A DNA stretch of 64,000 nt, taken from NCBI GenBank assembly GCA_007922195.1, contig ML682005.1:39829682-39893681 (forward strand), written 5' to 3'. This DNA comes from Podocnemis expansa (Eukaryota; Chordata; Testudines; Podocnemididae). This document shows positions 47,210 to 59,725 of the stretch, one piece after another (within the stretch, counting starts at the first letter, position 1; every line of letters begins with the position of its first letter). Both the position numbers and the translations under genes were made by a program. The notes under the pieces were generated by a model. It did not search any database, was not told the origin of the DNA, and saw only the letters and a program-made list of their open reading frames with translations.

Positions 47210-47385
47210 TTGTTACATGAACTAGATTAATTCAGTAAAACAAACAAGGAGTTCTGTGGCACTTAAAGACCAACAAATTTATTTATTGCATGAGCTTTTG
47301 TGGGAGAAAATACCACTTTAAGTGCCACAGAACTCCTTGTTTGTTTTACTGAACTAGACTAACACAGCTGCCCCTTGGGAGCTAG
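47210..47385. repeat. Snap-back repeat 6 with a perfect 38-bp hairpin
   Basis: The arm at 47231-47268 (TTCAGTAAAACAAACAAGG ... GTGGCACTTAAAG) is exactly reverse-complemented at 47316-47353, with 47 bases between. The family's usual interior (AAATTTATTTATTGCATGAG, CTTTTGTGGGAGAAAA) forms the loop, and the right flank continues with ACTAGACTAACACAGCTGCC. Perfect arms suggest a young or gene-converted copy. Confidence 0.9.
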
Positions 47386-48561
47386 ATTAATTCATAGACT
47401 GTAGAGAAATATGTTTCATTAATTGGTCAAGTCAATAATTAATGGCTTTCTATATTTAAGAATAATAGTAGGATTGAATATTTGTTTACAGTACCAGAGG
47501 TGTATGTTGTGCTGTAGAGAGGAAGAAATAGACACAATTTTAAAAAATGATTGTTTTTGATGTCCAACTAGACATGCATTAAAGCAGCCTGATTTCCTGA
47601 TTTTCAGAGAGTGCTGAGCATCCTCCACTTCTGTCCTTCAACCCCCCAAACCCCCCTGGCTGACAATAAGACCCCTTGTAAAGGTTTCTGTTTGGGCACC
47701 TAAAATTTGAGGTACACACTTTTGAAAATCTTGGCCATAATCCATGTCCTAAAAAGCCTATAGTCTTAATTGACCAGAAAAAGACAATTGTAAGGGAGAA
47801 AACAACATGCATGGGAGAAAAAGGGAGTGAGGAAGAAATACAGAGAAAAAGCTTATGCCATTGTTTTGGGGGTTCCATCCACATCCAGTTAGTTATTGGC
47901 TTTAAAAAAGCAGATATTACATAAAAGGACCAAATTATAGTTCATGATTTGAGGTGTAAGAAAATGTGGGTTGTGAGGAAGAGAGTAATCTCTGTGGCCC
48001 ACAGTATTAAGGATCAGAGCAAAAGCTGTTTTAAATATCCCCTTTCATTAGGTATTTGCTTTAACTTTGTGGACTGAATGTCTATTTTAAAATCCTGTGA
48101 AAGGTGACTAGTAATACTATAATAGAATAGAATAATTATAATGCATTATCAAAAGGCAGAACAGCAAATGCATTTTTCAATAATCTGCTGTTTTGAGGCT
48201 CTGTACTAAAGTATATAGATTCAAACTAAAATGCATAAAAAGTAAGAGTGATAGATTTGGAAAGAGACAGATATACCAGGTTGATGTTGGATCTTGATAT
48301 GCACATTTTTTAGCCAGTATAGGTCTGGAAAATAATCACTCCTTGCATATTCCTGGGTCTCTTCTAAGCCAACAGCTGCCAGTTATTGGAATGGTGGCTT
48401 GATCACAAACATAGAACTCACAAGGAGATTGAAACTAATTCCCTGAAACAGTTATTTTCAAGGGATGACTTTTCAAGTGTACATTGGCATTCATCTTGTT
48501 TCTTTCTTTTGTTGGATTTATTCATTATTCATTGCCTTGGGTGTGTGTTTTTGTTTGAAAG
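47386..48561. other. End of the 7.4-kb intron, nothing recognised
   Basis: AT-rich DNA up to the exon at 48562. Open stretches near 47419-47884 carry no domain. The final acceptor is TTTTTGTTTGAAAG. Confidence 0.4.
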
Positions 48562-48810
48562 ATGAATTCCCAATCTAGTGGAAACTGTATCAGTTCAACA
48601 CCTTCCAGAAAAGTACAGTCCTCGGCACCTAAGGTCCGCAAGAGTGTCAGCAGTCGGATACATGAAGCGGTAAAAGCTATTGCCTTGTGTCATAATGTCA
48701 CCCCAGTGTATGAATCCCGTGCTGGAGTGACTGGCGAAACAGAATATGCAGAAGTGGATCAGGACTTCAGTGATGAAAATCGAACTTACCAAGCTTCTAG
48801 TCCTGATGAG
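48562..48810 (+). CDS. ATP9B: ATP9B internal exon (linker and start of N-domain)
   Basis: The exon is 249 nt, exactly 83 codons in phase 0, bounded by GTTTGAAAG on the left and GTTAGT on the right. The product starts [17 protein letters not shown], a serine-rich linker that varies between species, then enters the conserved [32 protein letters not shown] and ends in YQASSPDE, the start of the SPDE(V/K)ALV block shared by P4-ATPase nucleotide-binding domains. The methionine at the first codon is an internal residue rather than a start: the frame joins SYSQ of the previous exon without a break and ATP9B of other vertebrates has Met at this point. The acceptor is unusual (AAAG end, purines close to the junction), so skipping or a shifted acceptor could occur; I see no direct evidence of either. 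Confidence 0.95.
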
Positions 48811-51222
48811 GTTAGTATGCTATGCTAAAATTCATCATTTGCAAGTAACATCGTTTCTTTAAACAAACAAAAAACAAAAACAAAAGAACAGAACTTGGAG
48901 TGTTTTCAGTACTTTTTTTTTTTAGTTTAAGAAAAAAGTTGATTATTACAAACACATGGAAAAAAGAAATGAATATGCTGACTTGAGTGAGGAAAGCTCT
49001 GTTATTCTCTTGGGGTGTGCTTGGAGCTGAATTAACTGTTTGACTGAGAGGTCTGTGGATATGAAAGTACTGTACTTGTTAAAATCAATAGCTGGGTATG
49101 TGTATTGGTTTTCAGTACCCTGCTCCAGAATATAGTAATGCGACATACATTCAAAAGGAATACAGATCTAGATGCCCAGTGACAAAGAACCAGAATCCCC
49201 CTTATAAACATGGGCTGAGTAGCAGATGCCACTGCTCATTAGATGCACAAATGGATTTTTAAAAAATTCTGTGCATACAGGCCGTTCAGTTCAAGCAACA
49301 CTTGACAACTTGGAAACCTTGGATTTAGCCCAAGTTTTATAATAAACAGCACAAATTAAAGCTCAGATTTAGGAAAGGACATAAACTCATGCTTAAGTAA
49401 GAACATGTGCATAAGTTCTGTTTAAATCAATTAAGTCTTAAGTACAAGTCCTATTGATGGCAATGGTACTCTGCATATGCTCAAAGTTAAATACGTGCTA
49501 TGCTGAATAGTGATGCATTCTTGAATCAGGACCTAAATGAATCACCCATGTCACCGGATAAAATTCTTCTAGCGAGTATATTTGGCAGAGTGACTCAAGG
49601 TTCAGGATTCAAGATTCTGCAGAAGGAAAGTGACCCATAGAACGGCTGTTAGAAAAGTGTTAGTTATATGCTTTCCAAAAAAGAAAAATACAAAGTAGCA
49701 TATTTCTGATTCTAATTTGGATCTCCATGAGCAAACATGTGAGGGATCAAATATGATTTTGTGTTTTTAAAGTGTCAGTGTCTAAAGCCTGAGACAGATA
49801 TTTTAATGTGCTTGCTGTTACATGAATATTAGATATTTAACCATTTAAAACATCAGCACAATCCAAGTCACTCAAGCCACATTTTTTAATGTCGAAATAA
49901 ACACAAAATAGCATTTAAAGGAAACTTTATCTCCATTTTATTTGTTGTCATTTGCCTTCAGATAGAGGCAGCTAGCAAGGCTTCTATGTATTTAATGTAC
50001 TATAATTACTGTCCATCAGGTCTAGGAGCTATAAAGTGAACTCTGTGTACAGATTGCTGGTTTAGTTTAAATGATAAAAATTGCAGTCTGACACAATTAT
50101 CCATTGCCATCCTTAAGATTAAAATCCAGGTATGACATCAGGCCTCATTGTTTGGGTATATAATCAATATTCCCAATATCAATAATCCGCAATCAGTTGT
50201 AGACATTTCTGTGGTCTTATGTAATGCATGTGATCTCCATAAAATGGAGGTAAGTAGAAATATTTTCATGCATGCCAATCATACTGGGAATTTATTATAA
50301 ACATATAATTTGTTAGCTTATTTACATATTGGTTCATTCCAGGTAAAGCACAGAACATTACAAAATGCCTCCACACTGAGGCAGAGAGATACTGTAAAAC
50401 ATAATAAAATGGATTTTTTAGATATGTGAATAACAAAATATAAAGAGCAGAAAACTAAAGACTCCTTTGTTACTGGAACCAAATGTTAACCTAAATCAGA
50501 GGAACAGAAACCCAGGCGGGAAACATATGCAAATTATGCTCATATGGAAGCCGTGTGTGGAGCTTCAAAGCTTGTCGTAAATGAGTGAAGCTCCACTTTT
50601 GTCCTTGGAGGGCAAGTATAAGAATATGAGGATAGCATGAAAGTACTTGATTTCCGGAGATAGATAGGAAGAGCAGCCTAGAGGAAGAGCAGGTTGGTGG
50701 TGGGCTGAAAAGAGAAAAGGTAGATTTTTAGAGGGAGCATTGAAGGAAGAAATGAAGGGGGGGGGGGGAATCAGGAGCTTATTGAACTAATGCTGGCCTC
50801 AGCAGGAAGAAGAAGCCAGGTCCCACTGTGTTAGTGGTGTGCTGCAGAGAGGTAGCAGAGAACATGGACGCAGGAAAGAGATTATGCTGGGAAAGGTGAT
50901 TCAGGAACAGGACTGGAAGCTGGTGGAGGAACAGAAAGAGATTGTCCCATTGAAAGAGAACTGGATCAAAATAACTGGCTGGTTGAGTGTGGGTTTGGTG
51001 CAAGAGTTGCCTCATGTGGGACTGGGACATTAGTTTGAATGGGATAAGAAGGAAACTAGATGATGGCAATGTGGTGTACATTGGTTTCAAGGGACAGGAG
51101 ACACAGGTATTCACCCTAGGAGTGCTATGTATTCAGTCACCCACACTTGAGAATTCAAACTACAGTATGAATTGAATAAGCAAAATCACTCACCCAGGCA
51201 TCTTTTGAAGGTATAGATCTAA
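48811..51222. other. Start of the 13.6-kb intron with one repeat fragment
   Basis: The segment 49370-49545 (AAACTCATGCTTAAGTAAG, GTGCATAAGTTCTGTTTAA, GTGCTATGCTGAATAGTGAT) resembles the abundant reptile repeat with iterated CTTAAGCATGTGCTTAA words. A G run lies at 50758-50768. The remainder is unremarkable, with stop-poor purine-rich text at 50640-51110 on which overlapping frames mean little. Confidence 0.4.
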
Positions 51223-51520
51223 GGCCATGTCTACACTAACAGCAGCAAACTGGCCATCGTCAGATCAATCTTTCCGGATCAACTGAGTGGTCAGTTAAAA
51301 CCTGCTAAGTTCGTCTTGAAATTGATTTAATAAAACCACAACCACCACAAGTGGTATAACACTGCAACAATCGGAACACATTTCTCATCGGCACAGCACA
51401 ATGAAGATGCTGTCTTGAAGGGGTGTTAGGAAGTCGATGGGAGTTACCCAAGCTACTCTGGGTAGCTTCCATAACTCCCACCAGCTGTTGCCAGATTTTA
51501 CCACCTGTGTTGACCCGGCT
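51223..51520. mobile_element. Harbinger-like MITE, 298 bp
   Basis: The left end is GGCCATGTCTACACTAAC and the right end, on the minus strand, AGCCGGGTCAACACAGG, agreeing at 10 of the first 14 bases. TAA lies directly outside both ends (51220-51222 and 51521-51523), the 3-bp duplication typical of PIF/Harbinger elements. The GGCCATGTCTACACTA terminus is very common in turtle genomes as I know them. No coding sequence is present. Confidence 0.7.
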
Positions 51521-54500
51521 TAAGTGTGCTTTTTGTGTTTTAAAATTAATTTGGCTCTCTTTAAAACTAATAAAATTAATATAGCAGACAACTATTTTGT
51601 AATCTAATAGGGTATTGTACTAAGTAAAAATAGAAATATGAAGCCACAAATTCATTTAAATAGTATAAACATTGCAACATGACAAAAAAAAAAGCTGAAA
51701 GTGAAAGGCTAGGTCTCTTTTTTTTTTTTTTTTTTTTTTTGAAGACTCTAGTGATGCAATGTTTGCAAATCACTGGAGCCTAAGGAAAATAATGTAAATG
51801 GTTCATTATTTAGCTTATTGAACTTTCGTGCAGTTAGGTTGACGGATGATGCCAATGTTTCCCAATCACCAAAGTACCATTTTAAAAGCATTTTTTATTG
51901 AATAAAGTGCTCTAAATATTGCACCCTGGAGCTTTATTTAGGGAAATAGTTCAACTGATGTTTTCTGCTTAACCTCAGCATTGACCTATCACAACATATT
52001 TTGTTAATAAGCAACGTTATCATTTAATAGTTTTAACCAATTTTATTCATTGTACTTCTTCAGAATTACAACTGTTGTCTTAGATTTTGTTTATTGATCT
52101 GGAGCAATTGCAGTTGGCTGAAGAGATTATTTTATTTGTGGCCTTCTATGTATATAACCTAGTGTAATGTCATTTTCATAGTAGACATTACATGGCAAAT
52201 TATAGACAGTTTAACTATAAACTGGTCTTCCACATGAGAAGACACAAACAAATTAATATTCTAATGAAAGCACATTACAGAGTTAGTGAGCTGATACAAT
52301 GAATTCACCTGAAATTCTTCACAAATCCCATTTATATATAATATTGACAAAAATACATGTTTAGGAGTGGATACATTCACTATAAAATATGCAGGCATTG
52401 TGGTATTAGCATAGCCTGAGATAGTAGCTGATTTTGTATTCTTAATGTGAACCCTACTTATACCAGGCTCATTGTTTCTTATGATAAGTGATCAATATTT
52501 CATTTTCTCCGAATGAGTGGGAAGTTTCATTTGTCTGTCACTTCCGTCCCCTACACCCACAGCATAGCAAACAACCGTACACACTAGGAAACCCATTGAC
52601 AAAATCAAAAACGACTCTTGCTCAACTGTCATAAGTGTAGGTCTGCTTCACTTGTGGAAAGCTGGTGTTAATCTAATGTAGTGAACAATCTTAAAAGGAT
52701 ATAAACTAAGAAGGTAGAGCAATAAAGTTCAAAGGTCATAGACCGAAGTAATTCAGAGGCATTCTATGAACAGTAGCCTTTCAAGACCTTTGATCAAGAA
52801 GGATTGATTAGTCATGATTTTTAAAGACCGCTTACTCTTACATTTTTTCCCTGCATTATTATACTCCCAAATATCTAATTCCAATGTTTGGAATATTTAA
52901 ACGTTGCATTAAGATATGGTCAGTCACCTCATTCAAATGTTAATGTTCAAGAGATAACAGCATTGCTAAAATTAATTACAAGGATACAAAGCTGATCATT
53001 TGAAAAGGGAAATGATATGCCAGTAGTGAAGCAGCTTTTGTGTTTACAAAAGTAAAGCTGTAATATATGAGACATGTTGTATTGTTTAATTCATTTTTGT
53101 GTGTGGGCTTATTGAAGCAAGACTAATGTGTTGTTTTGTCAATGTATTTGTGAAGAGCAAATTATTCACTAGCATAAAACCATCACTTCCATGACCTTCG
53201 AGACCTACAAAGAATAACTACTCCATGCACTGTCTTGAATATCGACTGGTGTTTTCCCAGATGATTAAATTGTAGTTTAAGTTAATAATTTTATTATATT
53301 TAACCATTAATGTTCCTAATTAAAAATTGTGAAATGCAAATATCAATCACTGAACCATCTTTTGTAAATATAAACAAAGGAGTACAGTCACTAACTATTC
53401 TTTAGAATTGGAATAATCTCTGAACTGTGCAGAACAGATAGGAAGAATTCCCCAGAAGCTTTACAGAAAATAATGTGAAGACTATTAGAAACATTCAGTA
53501 TGAAAACAGTAGTGAAATAATTCTTTCCCACCTCCATCTATTCTCCAAGAATAGTTTTAATTTAAAAATGGTATGTACATACCCCATGTATCCTTTGTGC
53601 AGCAGGTTGATTTTGTGTAAATTGAAACTAACTGCTGGCTGCAGTGCAGTTATTTGCAATTTATACTGACTAAAGTGAAAGTGGAGTCTGGTTCATGGGC
53701 TGTAAATACACTGAGAAAATATCTGAAAGATTCAAAATAGTGATATGCATCTATCCAAAGAGAGATTTGAATGTGGTTTCACAGAAACACATAATTTTCT
53801 CTTTACCAGTATGAGGCAACAATTTAAATCTAAAATATATAGTACAATTTATACAGTATTGGGTATGTTTGAATCAGATCACCAGCCAAAAGTTTACATG
53901 CCACATTTTTAAGCTTACCTGAACTTGCCCAGACTATTGAACTAGAGGTAAAACCATATTGATATAACCCATTGCAAGACCAAAACCATGAACTATACTA
54001 TATATCATTGTATCCAACCATGTGCTTCACAGTACAGGACCAAAACAGAGAAGGGGAGACAAGGTTGGCTATGTGCCCCCTTTATGCACTTCATCCTAGG
54101 GCCACTTGGGCTGATTCAGTGCTTAAGGCAAGTAAAAGAAACCTTTCAATGGCACTTGTGGAGGTCTACTATTCAAGCAGAGAGTGATTTCTAGATCAAG
54201 GCAACATATTTATGCTAGCTATAATTGAACTAGAGCGCTAAAAATAGTGTCCACCTGCCCCAGATACAGCCTAGGGTCTCAGTTGGCTGTGTATTTGGAC
54301 CAGCTAGTCCCTCACATTGCTGTGGCTACACTTTTCGCCCACTAGCTAGAGTAGAGCTTGTGTGAGTACATCTCTTCAAACTGGAAATCATGTCCCAGCT
54401 AAAAATGTAGACAGTACCCTAGCATGCACCAAGCTGTAACAGCCCTTCTCTGTTATTCTAACAGCTGGAGAACTCCAAAACACAGCAGTGCTTCAAAGAT

Positions 54501-54829
54501 CCCTCTTCCCTGGGTAAGTGCCCTATGCTAATGCCCAGGAGGGGAGTGGACTACACCTGGATGTGTCAGGGGGATCTCAGTGAAATCAGAACTGAGAACT
54601 AGCCCCAAAAAACTCAGCATAATATTTTTCTGTTGGAAAATGCTGCTGCTTCAAAATCAAAACATTTTGCAATCAATTTCAACAAAATTTCCAACAGAAA
54701 ATTTCTGGAAGTATTTGACTCAAAATGGAGTATTTCATTTAGACATTTTTGTCCTGACTTTCAATTTACTACTTGAACTTTTAATTTAGTACTTTATAAT
54801 AAGTATATTTTTCATAGTGTAAGGATTTG
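51521..54829. other. Low-repeat intronic block
   Basis: About 3.3 kb with no firm transposon copy. The stretches 51950-52160 and 52990-53350 have the even, AT-leaning, repeat-free texture that conserved non-coding DNA often shows. T run at 51718-51740. Nothing else is recognised. Confidence 0.4.
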
Positions 54830-55795
54830 ACCAGGAACATTGCTGCCCCAGAGAAAGATGTGGGGCATGGGCCCCAGCCCACCCCCCTGGCCACAATCTG
54901 GCTCCCGGGCCCAATCCAGTATCGGGCTCCTACCACCACCAGCCTGGCTTCAGATCCCTGACCGGGGACCGGAAAGGGAGAGGCGGGTGCTGCCATGGGC
55001 AGCCTGGCCTCAATCCCTGGCCAGGAGAGGCAGGCATGGCTGTGGGCGGCCCAGCCCCAGATTGGGGACAGGAACAGGAGAGTCAGAGACCACCCTGGGC
55101 GGTCAAGGCACTGGCGCCAGAACTCAGGGCACGGGCCCCATGTGCCAGGCACCAGTGATGCCCCTGGATTTGACATTATTGAAACTATCAAAATGCTTAG
55201 TCGTTTTGATGTTTACAAACAGAAATATTTAATGAGCAGTGGTGTACCAAGGGAGGGAGCAGGAGGATGCCAAGCTCACAGGCACCCGGCTGCAAAGAGT
55301 TAGATTTCATGGGCCCTACCCTCCACATCTGCGGAAGCCCTGGGGGGTTGGTGCTGGAGGAGCCGGGGCCAGAGGCTACTATCCACAGCACTCCAACCCT
55401 GCCTCTGGGCCAGCTGCTCTGCCCCAGGGGGTGGGGCAGTGCATGGTCACTGCACTTCAGGGCCATATGGGCAGCCTCCAGCACTGCCCTCTATTGCCCA
55501 GAGCACTGTTAGGATGTTGTGCTGGGGTCCTCGCAACTGTCCCCCAAGGGCCCCATTGCTGCATCATGAAAGATTGCACTAGAGTCCACCCAGACAGCAT
55601 CGAGCATGGCAGCCGTGCGCCAGTCCCCCACCCTGTCCCTCTCTTCTGCCCCCCCCCAGTCCCCCAGGGCAGACCAGTCACCCCAGGTGTTGAGCCAGAG
55701 CATCATGGATTGCAGCCTGTTGCCCTAAGGCTCCAGCTCTCCCAGGCCTCAGCGGTTCTGTGCCAGCCTTTACAAAAGTAGGTAAGCATAGTTAG
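54830..55795. repeat. GC-rich island, probably decayed DNA-transposon cargo
   Basis: The segment is abruptly rich in G and C (GGGCCCCAGCCC, CTGGGCCAGC, CCCAGGGG words) inside an AT-rich intron. It falls into two parts separated by AT-rich sequence at 55165-55235. The second begins near GAGCAGTGGTGTACCAAGG (55234), which has the CAGTGG look of a hAT end, but I could not find its partner end or an 8-bp duplication. Long open frames on both strands, up to 180 codons at 55239-55781, are composition effects. Confidence 0.45.
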
Positions 55796-55904
55796 TCTGG
55801 TTTTGCTGCTCTAGCTAAGAATTAAAACTTGAAGTCAGTGTCCTAGTGCATTGGAGATGGGTATACCTCCTCAGAGATTACAATGGAGACAGACTTCCTT
55901 TGAA

Positions 55905-55990
55905 AAGTTCCAGAGTAGTAGCTGTGTTAGTCTAGTTCACTAAAACAAACCAGGAGTCCTTTGGCACAGATTCCTTGTTTGTTTTTCTTT
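55905..55990 (+). repeat. Snap-back repeat 7, partial
   Basis: The text TTCCAGAGTAGTAGCTGTG, TTAGTCTAGTTCACTAAAAC, CAGGAGTCCTTTGGCAC, then CTTGTTTGTTTTTCTTTG matches the family ends with most of the interior missing. Confidence 0.75.
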
Positions 55991-55995
55991 GTAAA

Positions 55996-58553
55996 CTTTG
56001 GCATGTGTGCTGCTTAGTTATCCGATTCCAAACTGCCGAGGAAAATATCGGATGTTTCCTCAAGAGGAGTTGGTGAAGTCACTTCTGTTACTCATCCTTG
56101 AAGCGGGTCAGTTACTTAATGCTGCTTTAAGTATTATTTGGTATTGATGGAGGAGGGCAGTGCCTGCAGCTATAGAAACTATTTTTGGTGGAATGTTAAC
56201 TGCTGATAGCAAATTAACACATCTGAATTCACATTACTTGTATGACTACATGCATTAGAGGATCAGCTTATTAATTTTAGAATAAATACATAAAAATAAA
56301 AATTAATACCTGTTTCTTATGATCATTGCCACTTCCTGCAAAGAGGTAGGGAAAGAAATTCTATTATCTTCAGTGGCAACAGGCAACCCTAGCAATTCCT
56401 TTCCTTGGGTTTTCTTGCTGCAGCGTCATTGGCTGTGTACTCTTAAGATTTCCCCTGTTATTTATACCCCAATGTGCATGATGCTTCAGAAACAACAGAG
56501 CAAGGAAGTTTTATTGTGAGAGTCTCAGAAGAATGATGCAGAGGAAAAGGAATAGAAATGCAGTAGGTAAGCACCAGGAGGGTGACTATTAGGCTCAGCT
56601 TCCTCAAAGAAAGAGAATAGTTTGGCCTCTCTACTGCTATTCACCATGCACCTCATGTTTGTTCAAATACCCCATTTGTGTATTAATACCAATTGTGCTA
56701 TCCTACAGTTGTACTATTAATACTTCATTACATCTTTCCCCTGCTTTGTATCTGGTCATTAAATTTCTAGCTCTGCAATATCAGCATTGTCCAAAGGTGA
56801 TCTGCATTCAAAGAATATATTAAGCCATGGATTAGTTGAACAAGCAAAACCAAATATATCATTCAAATCTAGAAGTCAAGTGTATGAAATGAGGAATATA
56901 ACTTGAGCTTAATTATTGTTTGCTTTAGTTTTTCAGTCAGTTGTAATGCATTTTTATGTACCTGACAAAAGGTGTGGGAATCCTGTACAACTCCAAATTC
57001 TCATAGTTCTTAGCCAAAATACAGTATATGTATTTCATATACTAACACCAGAATTTTTAAAAATAGGAGTCTGAGGTTAGGCTACCAATTTAGTGACCCA
57101 GTTTTTAAAAGTGCTGAAAACCAAGTAGCTCCTTGACATCAAAAGAAAATGCAGGTGTTCAGGATGTTTGAAAATCAGACCATTTATTTTAGATCCAGAA
57201 ACGTTAATTTAGGAGCCTACGATTAGACTCCTATCTTTAAAAATCTGGCCTAAGCAAATGAGGTCTGCTTTATATTTAAAACATAGTTTGTGTGCATCCT
57301 TTTAAGATTGAACTACTAACATTTATGTACACTTTTAACTTGGGAGAATGTAAATTTATTTTTAGCACTTTTTCTAAAGAAATGAATTATCAAACATTTG
57401 ACGTGCCAAATCTCAAATTAACATTAGACAAGAGCAGTTCCACCTTATAAGTATAAAATCAAGCATATTAAATGGATTAAGTTCTTCAAACACTAAAGTT
57501 AAATACAACTAAGACTGAGACTAATTAAAATAATTTACAGCCTGCATTTTTTTTTATTAGAGGCTAGACTGCCCAAAGTGTCCTTTTTGGTAAAATTATT
57601 GCCCTGTGTAAGCATTCTTCTCGACTTTGAACAGTTCTTTGCAGCTAATCCAAGCCTTTGCTGGATTTTTTGTATAGCAATTATTAAATCTTCAGAAAGA
57701 GACACTTTTTGTCCAAGAACGCCGAGGCTGAGTGGAACTGAAACCCAAGTACAAAGTTGGAGGAAACAGAGAGATGGGAAGCATGACATTAAGTCGTCCT
57801 TTGATGGAAATTGGTCCTACAGTACTAAGGTCAGGCAATAAATCTTTCAATAGGACAGTCAGGATCCCTATGCACACAGGAATATTTATCGAATCATTTT
57901 AGGAATATTAGAGAGCTCCAGGTATTTGAAGCTAAACCTTAACACTATTATTCTCTAAGCTGTCAGGGTCCAGTTGGTCAAAAAGCATTTTAGCTAACTG
58001 ACTGGTAGTAATGTAAACTTAACTTGATGATCTTCAGTTGGAGCCTTTCAACCACAAAGTTGATTTTTGTGCTTTATTACTCAGCTAGGTTACAGTACCC
58101 AAAGTGATCAATTCTGAACAAGCTTGGAGTTGTAACCCAGGTGTAATAATGTAAAATGACTGTGCTAGAAACTGCTGTCTCAAATGGTCTGAAACCAAGC
58201 ATGAATTGAATAATAAACAGATGTGAGTCACCAAATATAGAATGCATAAGTCCTAGCTGCAAAGCGACACAATGCGATGATAGGGTATTAGCAAAAAGGT
58301 GCAAGTTACAGGTCTAAATGTAATAGTAACCTTCCACTATGAAATTGAACTTGGGAGTATTGGATCTTTTGCATCTTGTATGGTAATTTTATTGGAGAAG
58401 AAAATTTTTAATAGTCTCACTGTGATTTTGGAATTAAGAATGGCGTTTTTAAAAGGTCTTATTTCCTATTCTCCTCCTGTAACTATCACTTCTCCATATT
58501 TTCATTTATTGGTGTCTACAGTGAATTTATAGACACTGACAACATCTGTATTA
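55996..58553. other. Intronic sequence with one abundant reptile repeat
   Basis: The segment 57040-57255 (TAGGAGTCTGAGGTTAGGC, TGTTTGAAAATCAGACCATT, TAGGAGCCTACGATTAGACT, TTAAAAATCTGGCCTAA) is a copy of the common repeat that alternates GGAGCCTAA and GAAAATC(A/T)G words; fragments also occur at 3590-3640 and 5600-5700. The rest is unremarkable AT-rich DNA. Confidence 0.5.
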
Positions 58554-58927
58554 GGGCAAGTCTACAGTACAAAATGTTATATTGACATACAGCCACTGCA
58601 GAAATTAGATTACATATGCATATCCACACTATGCTCCTTGAGTCGGCAGCATGTGTCCTCCTGGAACAGTTGCACCGATTGAACTGTCAAAGTGGAGTAT
58701 TATGTGATCGATTCTAAAGGTACCAGTCGTTGATGTAAGCAAAGCAATGTCTACACCGACACTGTGTCTGCCTACCTACATTTACCTAAATGCTACACCT
58801 CTGAAAGTTAAATTGGTGTGGTGCACAAGCTCCTTTGGTGGGAGCTACATTTTAGTGTAGATGCTTAAAGATTTAGGTTGACATAAGTTGCCTTATGTTA
58901 GCCTAACTCTGTAGCATAGACCAGGGC
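58554..58927. mobile_element. Harbinger-like MITE, 374 bp
   Basis: The left end is GGGCAAGTCTACAGTAC and the right end on the minus strand GCCCTGGTCTATGCTAC. TTA flanks both sides (58551-58553 and 58928-58930), the PIF/Harbinger 3-bp duplication. Interior words such as TGTCTACACCGACACTG and TTAGTGTAGATGC agree with the reptile GTCTACACTA group. It is non-coding. Confidence 0.72.
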
Positions 58928-58984
58928 TTAGCTAGACAGAATACTCAAGCCATATCTTTCTGGTTTAACTTCCCACAAGGGGTT

Positions 58985-59084
58985 ACATAGAGTGATCTAC
59001 TCACATTAGGGTAGATTCTCAAATGATATCAATTATCATGACTCCATTGAAGTCAATGGATCTATAACAATTGATGCTGGGGCT
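58985..59084. repeat. Short palindromic reptile repeat fragment
   Basis: It contains GGGTAGATTCTCAAATGATA and the inverted core TCCATTGAAGTCAATGGA (59043-59060), a widespread motif in turtle and crocodilian repeats in which CCATTGA...TCAATGG pairs. Confidence 0.55.
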
Positions 59085-59725
59085 GTAGCCCTCCCTCTGC
59101 TCTGCATCAAGACCCTGCCCTTACTCTGCCTCTTTCCCGAGGCCCCACCCATCATTCACTTGTCTTGTCAGCCCCTCTCCCCCCAACTACATCACTTGCT
59201 CTTAATGCATGAGAAAGTGGGAGTGTATGTCTCTCTTACTTTCAGAAGTGATGGGTCCAAGGCTGCCCTTGATGCCAGATGTTTGGTTTTCAAAAAGCAG
59301 ACCTGGTACTCTCCAGTTACAAGAATAACTGGAGTCAGCCTTCAGGCAGGAGGGCAGGAAGAGCAGCTGTTGCTGCCTAGAGAAGCTGCAGCTCAGGGGC
59401 AAGAGGGACAGAGGACTGGTTCCCAAGGACTCAGTTCTGGCAGAGAGAGATAGATACCAGCCCTGTGCAGGCCCAGGGAGGGATCCTATCCACTCCTTGT
59501 ACTGCTGTGCTTGCCTCCAGCCCCTGCCTTGCTCTAGTTGGTGACTAACCCCTCCCCTGCTCCATTGTGCTTGCTCCCTGCCCCTTTCTTGCTGTGGGAG
59601 ACCAACCAGGGCCAGCCCCTGCTCACCCAGCCCTGCGCTCCCCCTCAGCTCTGCAGTGCCCGTCACTCCTAACGCACAGCACCCTGCTAACCCAGCCCTT
59701 GGCCCCCTCTCTTGCCCTCCTCCAG
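59085..59725. repeat. GC-rich island
   Basis: The segment is rich in CCCTGCCC, CCAGCCC and CTGCTC words, in contrast to its surroundings. It resembles the island at 54830-55795 and the interiors of the GC-rich hAT copies in style, but I could not identify matching ends. A 192-codon minus-strand open stretch (59780-59202) has no domain and is dominated by Gly, Leu, Ser and Gln. Confidence 0.4.

Noticed and set aside
48562..48828. ATG at 48562 as a translation start of a separate small protein
   Set aside because: The exon joins both neighbours in phase and matches internal ATP9B residues, so the methionine is internal.
55239..55781. 180-codon open frame on the + strand, with overlapping long frames on the other strand
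   Set aside because: It lies in a GC-rich, stop-poor island, is rich in Pro, Gly, Ala and His, has no domain or splice context, and competing frames of similar length occur on both strands.
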